Below are positions 11,265 to 22,387 of a stretch of DNA of 64,000 bases, one piece after another. The translations under genes and the position numbers were made by a program. Location of the stretch: NCBI RefSeq assembly GCF_009905375.1, contig NC_133647.1, forward strand, positions 136,457,263 to 136,521,262, read 5' to 3'. The notes under the pieces are model-generated. The model saw nothing but the letters and a program-made list of their open reading frames with translations. It made no database searches and had not been told where the DNA came from. This DNA comes from Apium graveolens (Eukaryota > Streptophyta > Magnoliopsida > Apiales > Apiaceae). Numbering within the stretch: the first letter of the stretch is position 1; the number at the start of each line of letters is the position of its first letter.

Positions 11265-12276
11265 ATTGGTTCCTTCCTTTCCTCTCCTTTTACCTGGAAA
11301 TTAACCCAACCTCTCACTTAATTAACTCCTTGCCCTCAGTCCTAAGAGTGATTGTACTACTACTAGGTCATCTACACTTATGATAATTATTGGGATTTGA
11401 AGTTGTGTAGAGAGTACCGACGGATAAGGAACATCCATCGGCATAGTAGTTTGGCTAGCCAACGGATGACTGTTGTTAGGCACATCCGTCAGGATACAAT
11501 CACTACGCGACGGATGAATAATATCCACCGGGATAGAAGAAATGAATGAGTTTGGAGTGGAGACTATTGTAGACTCTGTGAAGATTGATGAAAATTTCAG
11601 CACAGATGTCTCAATAGACTCAGAAAGAATTTGCAAGTTAGCCAACAAATCATCTAAAAGATGATGCTCACTTGCTTGGATTTTTGGCTTCTCCGAAAGA
11701 GTTAAAGATGGAGAATTTGGAAGTGATGTATAAACCATGTCTACATCCAGTGAGTGTGTGGGTGAATTTGGTGTTTTAGGTACTTCAATTATAAATGATT
11801 TTGGCTGTGACTCCATATTTATTGGAGCCACATTAAGCTGACTTTGAGATAGTGCAGTGACTGAGTCTTTAGCTCCAGTTTGCACTGTGTGTGTTCCCTG
11901 TACATCCATAAGGGTTTCAGATCTTTTCTTTCTGGCATAAGTCTGTCATGAATTTGGGTCCCTAAACCTCTTGGCCTGTGTGCCTGGTTAGGAGCTTGTT
12001 TCAATAGTAACATCCTTTTTGGGAGGATGAAACTAGAATTGAGCTAATTTCCTTATTACCAACAATAGTTTGTTGGGAAACTGTGGTGTGGCTAGGCTTG
12101 GGTACACTAATCTCACCAGCCTTATCCTCAGGGTTTCTTTGATTTACTCCCTGTCCCTCACCTAACTCATTGTTCTTCACACTCCCCTCTTTGGATTCTG
12201 AAGTTGTTATTTTGGTAGCTTGGGTAGATATCTGTTGGGTCATTAACATAGATGCCATAGCTACACTTGAAGGCAA
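11265..12276 (-). pseudogene. SIRE-like element second ORF, C-terminal fragment
   Basis: Overlapping minus-strand ORFs (12001-12276, 11819-12013, 11322-11909) form a low-complexity, Ser/Thr/Pro-rich protein. It resembles the extra ORF downstream of pol in SIRE/Maximus copia elements; compare the SVDDLVVV motif here with IHNLIVLEV in element I at about 60670. In this lineage the ORF is often called envelope-like, but no signal peptide or membrane segment is visible. It may be the missing part of ORF2 of element E, whose start is at 18131-18526 on the same strand; copia D and the TNP2 scrap would then lie between. It contains five CGACGGAT/ATCCGTCG-type motifs (11417-11520), as element E does. 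Confidence 0.55.
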
Positions 12277-12280
12277 AGAA

Positions 12281-13330
12281 ATTTGCTCGGCTTTATGATT
12301 GTCGCACCGGATAGAGGTCTGGTTATTCCATTTTGCTCATCCCTACCCTTTTTTGGCAAACCTATGGTATCTTCTTCAAAATTGACCAAACATTCAACGG
12401 CCTCCTCGGCAACATATGCCTCTGCAATACAGCCTTCAGGATGAGCAGGGTTGCGTACATATCCCTTAAACGCCTTCATATATCTCTCGAAAGGATACAT
12501 CCAATGAAGAAAGATTGGCCCACAAAACTTAACCTCTGTCATAAGATGAATTGAGAGATGGATCATCACATCGAAAAACGAAGGGGGAAAGTGTTTTTCT
12601 AGCTGGCATAATGTTTCTACCAACTGAGATTGCATATTTTCCAATTTATCTACATCGATGACTTTACAGCAAATTGCTTTGAAAAATAGGCAAAACCTTA
12701 TTATTGTGCACCTAACTTGCTTTTGTAGTACTGACCGAATCGAAATTGGAAGCAAATGATGCAATATTGTGTGGCAATCATGAGATTTCATTCCAAGCCG
12801 AAGTTTTTCCATATTAACAAGATTATTGATATTTGAACAAAATCCATCCGGTAACTTCATATGAAGAAAGGATGAGCAAACTACCTTCTTTTCTTATTCA
12901 ATTTCCATCTATAGGCCTTACATATACGACAAGTTGTCTCATCTTCATCTATCTGCCCACGATATGAGAGACAATTATTCGGGCATGCGTGTATCTTCTC
13001 ATACCCCATTCCTAATGCACATAAGGTTTTCTTTGCTTCATTGAAAGAAGAAGGGATATTGTTGCCTTCCGGAAGCAAAGACCCAATCAATAAAAGAACA
13101 TCAGAAAAATATGAATCAGACATACCATGCTTCACCTTCAAGTTGAATAACTTGACCAAAGCTTTCATCTTACTGTAATTCTCACAACCCGGATAAAGAG
13201 GTTCATGCTCAGCTTCCACGTGATTGATGAAATCTGAAGAATCTGAAGAGAAATCATCATCATCTTCGTCATCTTCACCCATTCCTATGTACGCTTGGTT
13301 AACAGATCCAGAGGAGTCACTTTCCTCCTG
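12281..13330 (-). pseudogene. CACTA (En/Spm) TNP2 transposase, internally deleted
   Basis: The right part (about 12890-13330) encodes the TNP2 N-terminal region: an acidic stretch, then EPLYPGCENYSKMKAL, LGMGYEKIHACPNNC and a zinc-like C-x2-C (CRIC). The left part (12281-12860) encodes the C-terminal DUF4218-type domain: MKSHDCH, a HFPPSFFDVMIHLSIHL block, then YMKAFKGYVRNPAHPEG and IAEAY. The transposase core between them, normally over 300 residues, is missing at about 12861-12885. The ORF that opens at 13393 is not a real start: its first 20 or so residues are an out-of-frame reading of copia D integrase. No CACTA termini are found at either edge. Confidence 0.85.
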
Positions 13331-14553
13331 TGGAAAGTAAATATGCTGAGGTTTCCAATGCATAACCCCATAGGAATACTGGAAGATTCGCATAGCTCAT
13401 CATGGACCGAACCATGTCTAACAAAGTTCAATTTCTCCTTTCAGATACCCCATTTAACTGTGGAGTATATGGAGGAGTCCACTGGGAGACTATACCATTT
13501 TCTTTGAGATAATCTAGAAACTCTCCATTCAAGTATTCATCACCTCGATTTGATTGTAGAGTTATAATATTATGTTTGGTTTGTTTCTCCACTTCATGTT
13601 TATATTCTTTGAACTTTTCAAAGGCTTCATATTTGTGTTTCATCAAATACACATATCCGAATCTAGATCTATCATCTATTAAAGTAATGAAGTACGAAAA
13701 TCCACCCATGGCTTGCATAGATATTGGTCCACATACATCTGTGTGTACCAATCCTTGCAAATCTGTAGCCCTCTCTCGATGTCCACTAAAGGGAGATTTG
13801 GCCATTTTACCCAATAGACAAGACTCACATGTAGGATATGATTCAAAATCAAAGGGGTCAAGTAACCCTTCCTTATGCAATGTCCACAGTCTATTTTCAC
13901 TAATATGACCTAGCCTACAGTGCCATAAATAGGTCAGATTTTCATCACCTCATTTTCTTTTATTAGTTTGTTCAATCTGAAGTAAATCATGCTCTACGTC
14001 ACATACGTACAAACCATTATTTAAAATGCCACGTCCAAAAAGAACATTATCTCTAAGGATAGAACATTCATTATTCTTAATAATAAATGAAAAACCATCC
14101 ACATCCAACATAGGAATAGAAACAATATTCCTCACAATAGAGAGAACGTAATAACAATTATTCAAAATAATAGTCTTGCCTGTAGACATATGTAAACTAA
14201 ATGATCCTACAGATATGGTCGCAACCCTTGCTCCATTGCCCATACGTAGAATCACCTTATCTTTTTCAAGAGTCCTACTTCCCTTTAGTCCTTGTAACGA
14301 ATTGCAAATATGAGAACCACAGGCGGTACCTAATACCCAAGTAGAAATTTGACCTAGTGACATATTAACTTCGATCATGAACATTCCTGAATCAGAAGCG
14401 GTAGTCTCACTACCCTTCTTCTTCAATTCTGCAAGGTAAACCTTGCAGTTCCTCTTCCAGTGCCCCAACTTGTTACAGTGAAAACAAACAGCTAAATTAG
14501 GACTAGTCAACTTGTGAGCATCTAGTATGCTCCGGAGTGATAGTGCAGAAGAC
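13330..14553 (-). pseudogene. Copia D gag-protease-integrase, gag-deleted and truncated
   Basis: Starts at 14553 (MSSALSLRSILDAHKLTSPN), typical of a copia gag N-terminus. After those 20 residues it runs straight in frame into the zinc knuckle CFHCNKLGHWKRNC, so the gag body of roughly 200 residues is absent. The protease reads VLGTACGSHIC where the lineage has LDTGCGSHIC, so the catalytic D is lost. GAG-pre-integrase and integrase follow in a second ORF (13428-13880: HTDVCGPI, QSNRGDEY and the PQLNGVSERRN block), then a stop, and integrase coding continues to about 13330 (WGYALET) where TNP2 sequence takes over. RT and RNase H are missing. Confidence 0.85.
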
Positions 14554-14588
14554 ATGACGAATATAGTAAATCTGTAAATGATAAACAC

Positions 14589-16466
14589 ATAACAACACTT
14601 AGTAAATATTCAATTTCATTTCAAAATACTATATGAATTGGGTCTTTATATATAAGTGTCTCCCACTAGTTTATCTAATTTTTTCAACCCCCTAAGTGAA
14701 AATTAAGCATTCATAATGCTAGTGGGAATAGGGATCCTACATTCCATCACACAACCTCGGCTGTAGCACGAAACGTCATGTGATGTTCAATAGGCAGACA
14801 ACTCTTGCCAATTACATCTTCTGTTATTCCCTAATATAAGTTTAGCCTCTTGAATAATTGAGTCACGACTGTGGCACGACAAACTCAATATTCTAAGTCA
14901 AGTCTAACCCAACATTTCGTACAATTGAATCAGTCTGTAACGAGCCACGGCTATAGCACGTACCGACCTTTAGATTCTAATTCAATGTACACATCTCTAT
15001 GTAATAGACAAGTATTTATTATTTCGAAATCAAAGCCCTCGGCTGTAGCACGAAACGATAATGATTTAAAAATAAGAACCACTTTCTACCATGTTCGAAG
15101 GCTATGACCGACACAAGCCCGTTGTGTCATTGGCCAATTACTACTTCATATTAATTAATTTTAGAGGGATTATATTAAGCTACAATAATAATCATGTTAT
15201 AAAGAGATTCTTCCTTTTAAATTAAATATTTCAAATCAATAGTCGATAATCAGATGATTCCCAGATCGGGTGGAACATTGTCAAGAGGCGTCACTTAATA
15301 ACCCTTTCTTACAGATAGAAATCTGTTGTTGACAGAATCATCCTTTCTCTCAATATTGAAAATTCATATTCAAATACGTGTTTCATAAACACAAGAATCT
15401 CATGATCGTATTCATAATATTTATTATTAAGGCAAGAAACGATTCTTATTCTAGATTTTCTAGAGCACGCCTTATATTAATTTAAGTTCACCTAAATCTA
15501 TCATCGCATGGTAAATATAGGCATATATCTCACATATAAAATTAAATAAACAAGTAAATTTAAAGTGCAATAAAGTAAATGTGTTTGGTTATGGCCCCAT
15601 CCTATGTGATCTTTATCAAGCTCATGATAAAGATCAAGGTCAATCTAATATGGTGATGGAAATAAATATAACTACTTATTACATAAGTCTTATTCTTTGT
15701 TTAGACTTCTTGTATGTCTCATCTTCTTGTTTGTATCACCTCCATTGGATAGCCTTCTTGAGTCTTCAATTACATTACATGATTGAAAGTAAAACTAATC
15801 TAATGAACTTACAAGAATAACTCGAGTTACAGTCAAGATTTATGATTACAAAGATTGACGACATGCAAGTCGTATTTAAAACCAAAACCAAAACCATTAC
15901 ACTAAGGTCGAAAGGCCATAACCATCCACCATGCTCATACAACACATAAAAGCATGTTAAAACACATAATCGGATCTTAACATATCATATTATCCATGAT
16001 CTAATCATAAAAAGAAAATATGACAAAAATTAGAAAAATCAGAATCAAATCAGAAAAACAAGAATCACTATTTACGGGCAGTAAACGATGTCAAACGCCT
16101 TACACACGAGTCCTTGATAGCTTTAGCAATCAGTTTTGTTCAGACGCTCGTTTACCTATGGAATAGGGTATTCGTTTGCGTAAATCAGGACACCAGACCC
16201 AGATTTCAGCAAATCTGCAGCAGCCAATTCAGAATCCGTATCTAATATGATTCTCATAATTAGAACACACATAAATCATGTATATATCAGTATATATACA
16301 GATTACATAATCATCTTATGATTATACAACTCACATGAATATCATATATTCAAAACCATACATATATAAGCATATTATATAAACATCAAATCATGATGAA
16401 TCACGTACATGCTCATATATCAAAAACAGTTGAACACATAAACGAATTAAAAACTTTTCGCAAGTA
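14589..16466 (-). other. Long untranslated leader of copia D with repeated motif
   Basis: About 1.9 kb between primer site and gag, with no long ORF. A motif near CTCGGCTGTAGCACGAAACG recurs at about 14756, 14865 (as GACTGTGGCACGACAAAC), 14945 (CACGGCTATAGCACGTACCG) and 15038. Spacing is about 80-110 bases. Confidence 0.55.
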
Positions 16467-16478
16467 GCTCTGATGCCA
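16467..16478 (-). promoter_or_regulatory. Primer binding site of copia D
   Basis: The minus strand reads TGGCATCAGAGC, the initiator methionine tRNA complement with one change (C for T at position 4). It is one base inside the LTR edge at 16480. Confidence 0.8.
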
Positions 16479-16479
16479 T

Positions 16480-18100
16480 TGAAGGGTTTTTAGCACATAA
16501 ACGTAGCGAAAACATAAATTTAAATCTTAAAAAAAACTGAAACACTCTGCAGGATCCATGCAAAAAATAATATTTAATTCGTAGTTCAGTATGTTTACCT
16601 TAAGAAGCTTTACGTTAATAGAAAGATGGAGGTCTTTAATGGCGATCCAAAAATGATGAACGGAGATCCTTAGTAGCTGCTCCTCAAGTGTGAAGCACTC
16701 AACCTGTATCCACCAAGAAAATGATGTAATGAAGGAGGAGGAGATGGAGAGAATTAGGGTTTTGTAAATCATTTTGGTTTAGGCAAAACTAGGGTTTATA
16801 ATAGTATATTTATAGGCAAAATTTTTAGCTGAAAATTTTCCCATAAAATATTATTATTATTAACCCTTTATTATTCTCATTAATAATTAAAATACCTTTT
16901 AATTATTAATCCTTTTTCTAAACTCTTTAGAAATAATTCTCTCACTTGATTTAATTTCCAAAAATTAAATTCTTACTTAATAATATTAAGAACCTTTTCT
17001 TAATTAATTTATAATCAATTAAATATCATTTAATCAATTATTAAATTTGCTAATTAATTATTTATTTCATAAATAAATAATTATCAGCCATTATTAATTA
17101 ATTCCTCCACCATTAAATCATTCTCTTTTATGGTGTGACCCTGTAGGTTCAATATTAAGGCGGTAGTAGAAATAAATAATAATAAAACTATTTTATCATT
17201 ATTTATATAAATTCTCTAATTCATTAAATATGATTAATTAATTAATCATATTTATTCTACATCGTGAGGGATACTTCTTAGCATATCGCGACTATCCGGA
17301 TAATACGAATTCACTGCTTAGAATACCAAGAACCTATTCAGTGAGTAGTTACCGTATAATTAATTCCTTCTACCCTGCAATGTCACGATTAAATACAAGG
17401 CATGGAACTTGTGTCAAGCCTATCTTATTTAATCACTTGCTTTCCCATTCACTATGCTTAGTTCTATTTAGTGTAAATTAGAAACTTCTTTCTAATTTCA
17501 TTCACTCTGGCCAGAGATTCCTGAACTAACATAAGTGGATCAGCATTGAACATTCTCTTCTTATACTGGAAGGGGTAGATCCTTTATTGATCATACACTA
17601 TCTTCGTGTACAAATTCCTATACCCAGTAGAGCCCTTATAATTGTACCTTGAGACTAAGAACTAAACCAAAGCATAGTTCAGTGTACACAAGATGACTAT
17701 AATGACCTCAAGTCTAAGGATTCTTGTACAGCTATCACTATGTGAACAACTGCTGACACGTGAGTGAACTCCATCAGTTGTTCAGCTGTGTGAGTCATGT
17801 TCAGTGAACTTATTCTATAATAAGCACCTACATACTAGCTATAGTGTCACCACACAAATGTCTATGAGAACAGACATCCTTCATAATGAAGCAAGGAACT
17901 ATTAATTACCGGTTAGTAATCCTACGACCAGGAACTATTTAAGTTTAGAGTTATCATCTTTAAGGTCTCATTATTATGATCTCATCATAATCCATAAAAA
18001 GCTTTACTCTAAACTGTGGTATATCTTATTTAAACATTTAGATAGATACAGCCCGCAATAAAAACAAAACAAGTCTTTTATTAATATCAAAGAAATCAAA
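16480..18100 (-). repeat. Copia D 5' LTR region (right edge uncertain)
   Basis: The minus-strand LTR ends CTAAAAACCCTTCA next to the primer site. The far edge is not fixed; element E ORF2 coding begins at 18131, so the LTR ends by about 18100. The 1.6 kb has no ORF of note, and no second LTR copy is in the window. Part of it may not be LTR. Confidence 0.5.
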
Positions 18101-18130
18101 ACAGATTACATAAAAGTTATTCCTAAATCC

Positions 18131-18526
18131 TCATACATCATTGGACTTAGGACATATCTCTTTCACATAGCCCATATAATTAAGCATGGTAACTAAATTA
18201 GCATCACTGTATGGAATAGTAGTAGTGTTATCTAGCATTTTAAAGCATGCTTTGATAATGTCACTATTAATGCAAAACAGCTTACCTTTGAGAGTGAAAG
18301 TTATGGTCTGGTTAGTAGAATGATACATAGTTGTTGTCCATATCTCCTCCACAACCTCACATGAAATTGTGGGTGATTCTAGCAAACTGAGTTTGCATTC
18401 CTTCACAAAGTCCATCATTTTGTGAAAATCTCCAGATTGTGGAATATCCTTGTTCACAAGAGCTACGAAGTTGTTCTTTTCATAGATGAACCCAGACTGG
18501 GACATGACTTTGACTACTGGTGCCAT
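18131..18526 (-). pseudogene. SIRE-like element E second ORF, N-terminal fragment
   Basis: 131 codons starting MAPVVKVMSQSGFIYEKNNF, followed by FHKMMDFVKECKLSLLESP and VEEIWTT. I recognise this as the start of the extra ORF found after pol in SIRE/Maximus-like copia elements of plants; function unknown. It sits 0.6 kb downstream of the E RNase H on the same strand, the expected place. It stops where copia D LTR sequence begins, so it is probably cut by that insertion; the scrap at 11265-12276 may be its other end. Confidence 0.6.
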
Positions 18527-19132
18527 TGTTAAAGTATGAAAATTTACAGAGAGAGAGTATTTGCTTTGGAGAAGAAAGGAGTTAGAGCAATCGATTTGAG
18601 AATGATAAAAGAATATAATAAAAATGAATTATGCTTTTATACTATCTCAAAAATAAAATGTCAAAAATAATAAAGTGAAATAAAGTAACCAATCAAAATA
18701 GACAAAATAGTCGTTTAAGATAAATAAACTATCAAAATTCTTTCAATTATCCCTCGTGTTATACTTGCAAACTGTAAGTATACCCGATGGATAATGTAAG
18801 GAGTTTTAAAGGCTAAGATTGAGACAATTTGATGGATGAGAATAAAACAATTATCCGTCGGGTTATTAAATAATCCAGTAAAGTAATTGATTTTTATTAA
18901 TAAATATTATTCCAACGGGTGATCAAACTTGATGGATAATGAGCATCGGTCGTGATGTAAATTTTGAGTTAGCCAAAATTTCATCCAAAACAGAAAAATC
19001 AATTAAGTTTATGGATGTATTATAACTTGCAAAAATATCTGAAATGATTCAAGAATAATTAAGCATACCTAACTCACTTACCAAACTTGAAAAGGTGGAT
19101 TCATCAAATGACTTGGTAAAGATATCTGCAAG
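18527..19132 (-). other. Non-coding spacer between pol and ORF2 of element E
   Basis: No ORF. It carries at least five variants of the element's short motif: CCCGATGGATAATG at about 18783, TTGATGGATGAG near 18829, TTATCCGTCGGGTT near 18851, and CAACGGGTGATC and GATGGATAAT between 18910 and 18942. A purine-rich GAGAGAGAG lies just upstream of the ORF2 start. Confidence 0.55.
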
Positions 19133-19945
19133 CTACTTTTCACTTGGAAAAAAATAAAGTTCCACAGTACCATTCATCACATGTTCCCTAATGAAGTGGT
19201 ACTTGATGTCTATGTGCTTTGTTCTTGAATGATGTACTGGATTTTCAGTGATGGCAATTGCACTTGTGTTATCACAGAAAATGGGAATTTTGTCCACTTG
19301 TAGACCATAGTCCAACAATTGGTTTTTTATCCATAAAATCTGTGCAGAGCAACTACCAGTAGCAATATATTCACCTTCAGCTGTAGAATTAAAAACTGAA
19401 TTTTGCTTTCTACTGAACAAGGACACAAGCTTGTTCCCTAGAAATTGACAGGTTCCTGTTGTACTACTTTGTCTATTTTACAACCTGCACAATCTGCATC
19501 TGAATTACCAGTTAGATCAAAACCAGAATCTCTAGGGTACCAAATGCTAAGTTTTGGTGTTCCCTTGAGATATCTGAAAATTCTCTTTGTAGCTACCAAG
19601 TGAGATTCTCTAGGATCAGCCTGAAATCTAGGACAAAGACAAGTAGCAAATATTAATCTAGCCTACTAGCTGTTAAGTACAGAAGTGAGCCAACCATGCC
19701 CCTGTAGCTTGAAATATCCACAGACTTTTCAGTACTGTTTAATTCAAGTTTAGTTGCAGTGGCCATGAGAGTTTTTGAAGATGTGCAATCCATTAGATCA
19801 AACTTCATTTAAAAGATCATGAATATAATTAGTCTGACTACTGAATATTCCATCACTAACTTGCTTAATTTGTAAACCAAGAAAGTAAGTTAGTTCTCCC
19901 ATCATGCTCATTTTATACTTACTTTGCATCAATTTTGGCAAACTT
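19133..19945 (-). pseudogene. Element E RNase H and RT C-terminus
   Basis: Minus-strand copia pol 3' part. From the right: the RT connection (RIFRYLKGTPKLSIWYPRD near 19540-19600), a stretch with GNSDADCAGCKID near 19470-19510, a frameshift after it, then the open block at 19133-19426 with LFSRKQNSV, STAEGEYIATGS, the CDNTSAIAI box and HIDIKYHFIREHV. It ends at the left edge of the RNase H domain, before the usual DIFTKPL tail. Confidence 0.85.
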
Positions 19946-19948
19946 TTT

Positions 19949-20530
19949 TCAAATTTTTTCATCTATAGAGCCAAATATAATATCATCTACATAAATTTGA
20001 ACAAGTATACTAGAGCCATTAACATTTCCAAAGAATAAAGTTTTATCAACAGTACCTCTTATGAAGTAATTTTCCAGAAGAAACTTTGATAAAGTGTCAT
20101 ACCAGGCTCTAGGTGTTTGCTTCAGTCCATAAAGTGCTTTCAAAAGATAGTAGACATATTCTGGAAAATTTGGATCTTCAAAACCAGGAGGCTGACTAAC
20201 ATAGACTTCCTCTTCCAAATCTCCATTCAGAAAGGCACTTTTGACATCCAATTGATAGACCTTGAAATTGGCATGGGCTGCATAGGCTAAGAAAATTATG
20301 ATGGCTTCAAGTCTTGCAACAGGAGCAAAAGTTTCATCAAAATCTATTCCTTCTTGTTGACAGTAGCCCTTAGCAACCAATCTAGCTTTGTTCCTGACCA
20401 CTATGCCATTTTCATCCATCTTGTTTCTGAATATCCACTTGGTGTCAATTGGATTCTTTCCTTTAGGTTTGGGTACTAGCTTCCATACCTAATTCCTTTC
20501 AAATTGGTTTAACCCCTCCTGCATAGCTAA
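19949..20530 (-). pseudogene. Element E reverse transcriptase
   Basis: RT domain of a copia element. The open block at 19949-20419 contains [31 protein letters not shown], the first catalytic region ([19 protein letters not shown]), [21 protein letters not shown] and the intact YVDD box at about 19975-19990. The residues before it (near 20430-20530) are stop-interrupted. The catalytic aspartates are all present in this block, unlike element I. Confidence 0.9.
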
Positions 20531-21162
20531 AAACTAATCAGGATCCAACAAAGCTTCTTCTACCTTCTTTGGTTCTTTTTTAGAAAGGAAGCTGCTATAT
20601 AGACATTCTTCTTGAGTTGTTTTCCTTGTTTGAACTCTAGAAGATGCATCACCAATGATGAGCTCAAAAGGGTGACCTTTAGTCCATTTTCTTTATTGAG
20701 GTAGATTAGCTCTAGAAGAAGAGGCCACATTGTTGTCTTGATGTGTAACTGAGTTTTGATTATGAGTAACTCCCCCTGAATTTGGAAATCTTTGATTTAA
20801 GAAAGGAGTACATTCTGTAGGTGATCTATTTTTACTCTTATCTTCTCTCATTGTTTCGATAAATGATGCATTTTATATCTCGACGAATGAAGCTGATTGT
20901 CTCCCAGCAGATAAGGCAGATTGTCTCCCGATGGATGAAGTATTTTGTAACTCGACAGATGTTGAATTATGTGCTTTATTAGTTGTAGATTTTTCTGCAT
21001 TATCCTTGGTCACTGTTTCTTGATCACTTTCGTCATCACTGTCATCACTAACCATCTCCACATTATCAAACTTGAGGCTTTCATGGGAATTTCCATCTTG
21101 TAGTCCTTCAATCTTTTTATCATCAAACACAACATTTATTGATTCCATAACAATGTTGGTTC
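20531..21162 (-). pseudogene. Element E integrase-RT linker
   Basis: Low-complexity linker with an acidic stretch (VSDDSDDESDQETV near 21010-21050) and a Ser/Gln-rich tandem peptide (IGRQSALSAGRQSASF, 20875-20930) encoded by a short DNA repeat. The usual small integrase C-terminal block MESINVVFDDKK is at about 21110-21150. It carries three element E motif variants at 20878-20960. The part left of 20870 is interrupted by stops. Confidence 0.65.
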
Positions 21163-21720
21163 TTAGATTGTAGACTCTATATACTTTTCCCACATTATAT
21201 CAAACAAAAATTCCTTCATCGCATCAAACTTTCCATGTTGCTCAGTTTGATTCCATAAGATATAACACTTGTAGCCAAAGACATGAAGAAAATTTAGAGT
21301 TGGCTTCCTATTCTTGAATAATTGGTAGGGTTTCATGTACTTTTCTTGATTAACCAAAGAGATATTTTGAGTGTAGCAAGCAGTATTCACAGCTTCCGCC
21401 CAAAAGTATGTTGGTAACTTTGATTCTTCAAGCATTATCCTTGCAGCTTCAATAAGAGATCTATTCTTCCTTTCTACTACTCTATTTTGTTGTGGAGTTC
21501 TTGCTACAGAAAACTCATGCATAATCCCATTTTCTTCACAAAATTCTTGAACTCAGTTCCATTGTCACTCCTGATTCTTCTTACTTTAAAGTCAGGATGA
21601 TTGTTGACTTGCCTTATGTGATTGATGATGATTTCACTAGCTTTATCTTTAGATTTTATAAAATATGTCCACGAGAACTTTGAGAAATCATCTACAATTA
21701 CTAGGCAATATCTTTTTCAC
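21163..21720 (-). pseudogene. Element E integrase core
   Basis: Contains HEFSVARTPQQNRVVERKN (the E of the DD35E triad lies in VVERKN, though the usual GVVER glycine is R) and AYFWAEAV-type sequence near 21390-21480, then the GYKCYIL region. The upstream part with the second catalytic aspartate (21523-21716) is in another frame, so at least one frameshift is present. Confidence 0.8.
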
Positions 21721-22373
21721 GAGATGGATAACACATTGACTGATCCAAATAAATCCATGTGCAACAGTGGCAATGGTTCTTCAATTATTGAATCAAGCTT
21801 CTTTCTAAATGATACTTTGATTTGTTTTCCTTTTTGACAAGCATCATACAATCCATCCTTTTTAAACTCTAATTGAGGAATACCTATAACCAGTTCTTTC
21901 TTGACAAGCTCATTCATGGTCTTGGAGTTTAGATGGGACAGCTTCTTGTTCCATAGCCAACTTTCATCTTGACTTGCTTTATTGAGAAGACAAGTGATTG
22001 ATTCTATATTTGATGAATTGAAGTCAGCTAGATACACATTTCTTTTTCTCACTCGAGCGAGAACCACTTTGTTGCTCATTTTGTTTGTCACAACACAGGT
22101 TTCTGAATTGAAAGTAACTAAGTTGCCCTTATCAAAATGTTGGTTGATACTCAACAGATTATGTTTGAGTCCATCCACTAGGACAACCTCTTCAATGATG
22201 ACATTATCCTCTGAAATCAAGTCATATCCCACAGTATAACCCTTGCTATGATCTCTAAAAGTGATACTTGGGCCAGCTCTTTCTTTGAACTCAGTGAACA
22301 GGGTAGAATCTCCAGTCATATGCCTTGAGCAACTATTATCCAGATACCAAAGATTCTTTCTCTTTCCCTGCAC
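21717..22373 (-). pseudogene. Element E protease and GAG-pre-integrase
   Basis: Opens near the protease site LWYLDNSCSRHMTG (about 22305-22350), where D-N-S replaces the usual D-S-G, so activity is doubtful. It continues through FVDGLKHNLLSINQ-type sequence, the GAG-pre-integrase box WLWNKKLSHLNSKTMNEL (about 21910-21960), the zinc cysteines, and the first integrase residues LLHMDLFGSVNV. The 218 codons have no stop. Confidence 0.85.
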
Positions 22374-22387
22374 ATATTAAAATCAAA

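Noticed and set aside
13295..13908. Plus-strand ORFs over copia D integrase
   Set aside because: Shadows of the minus-strand integrase, whose motifs are clear.
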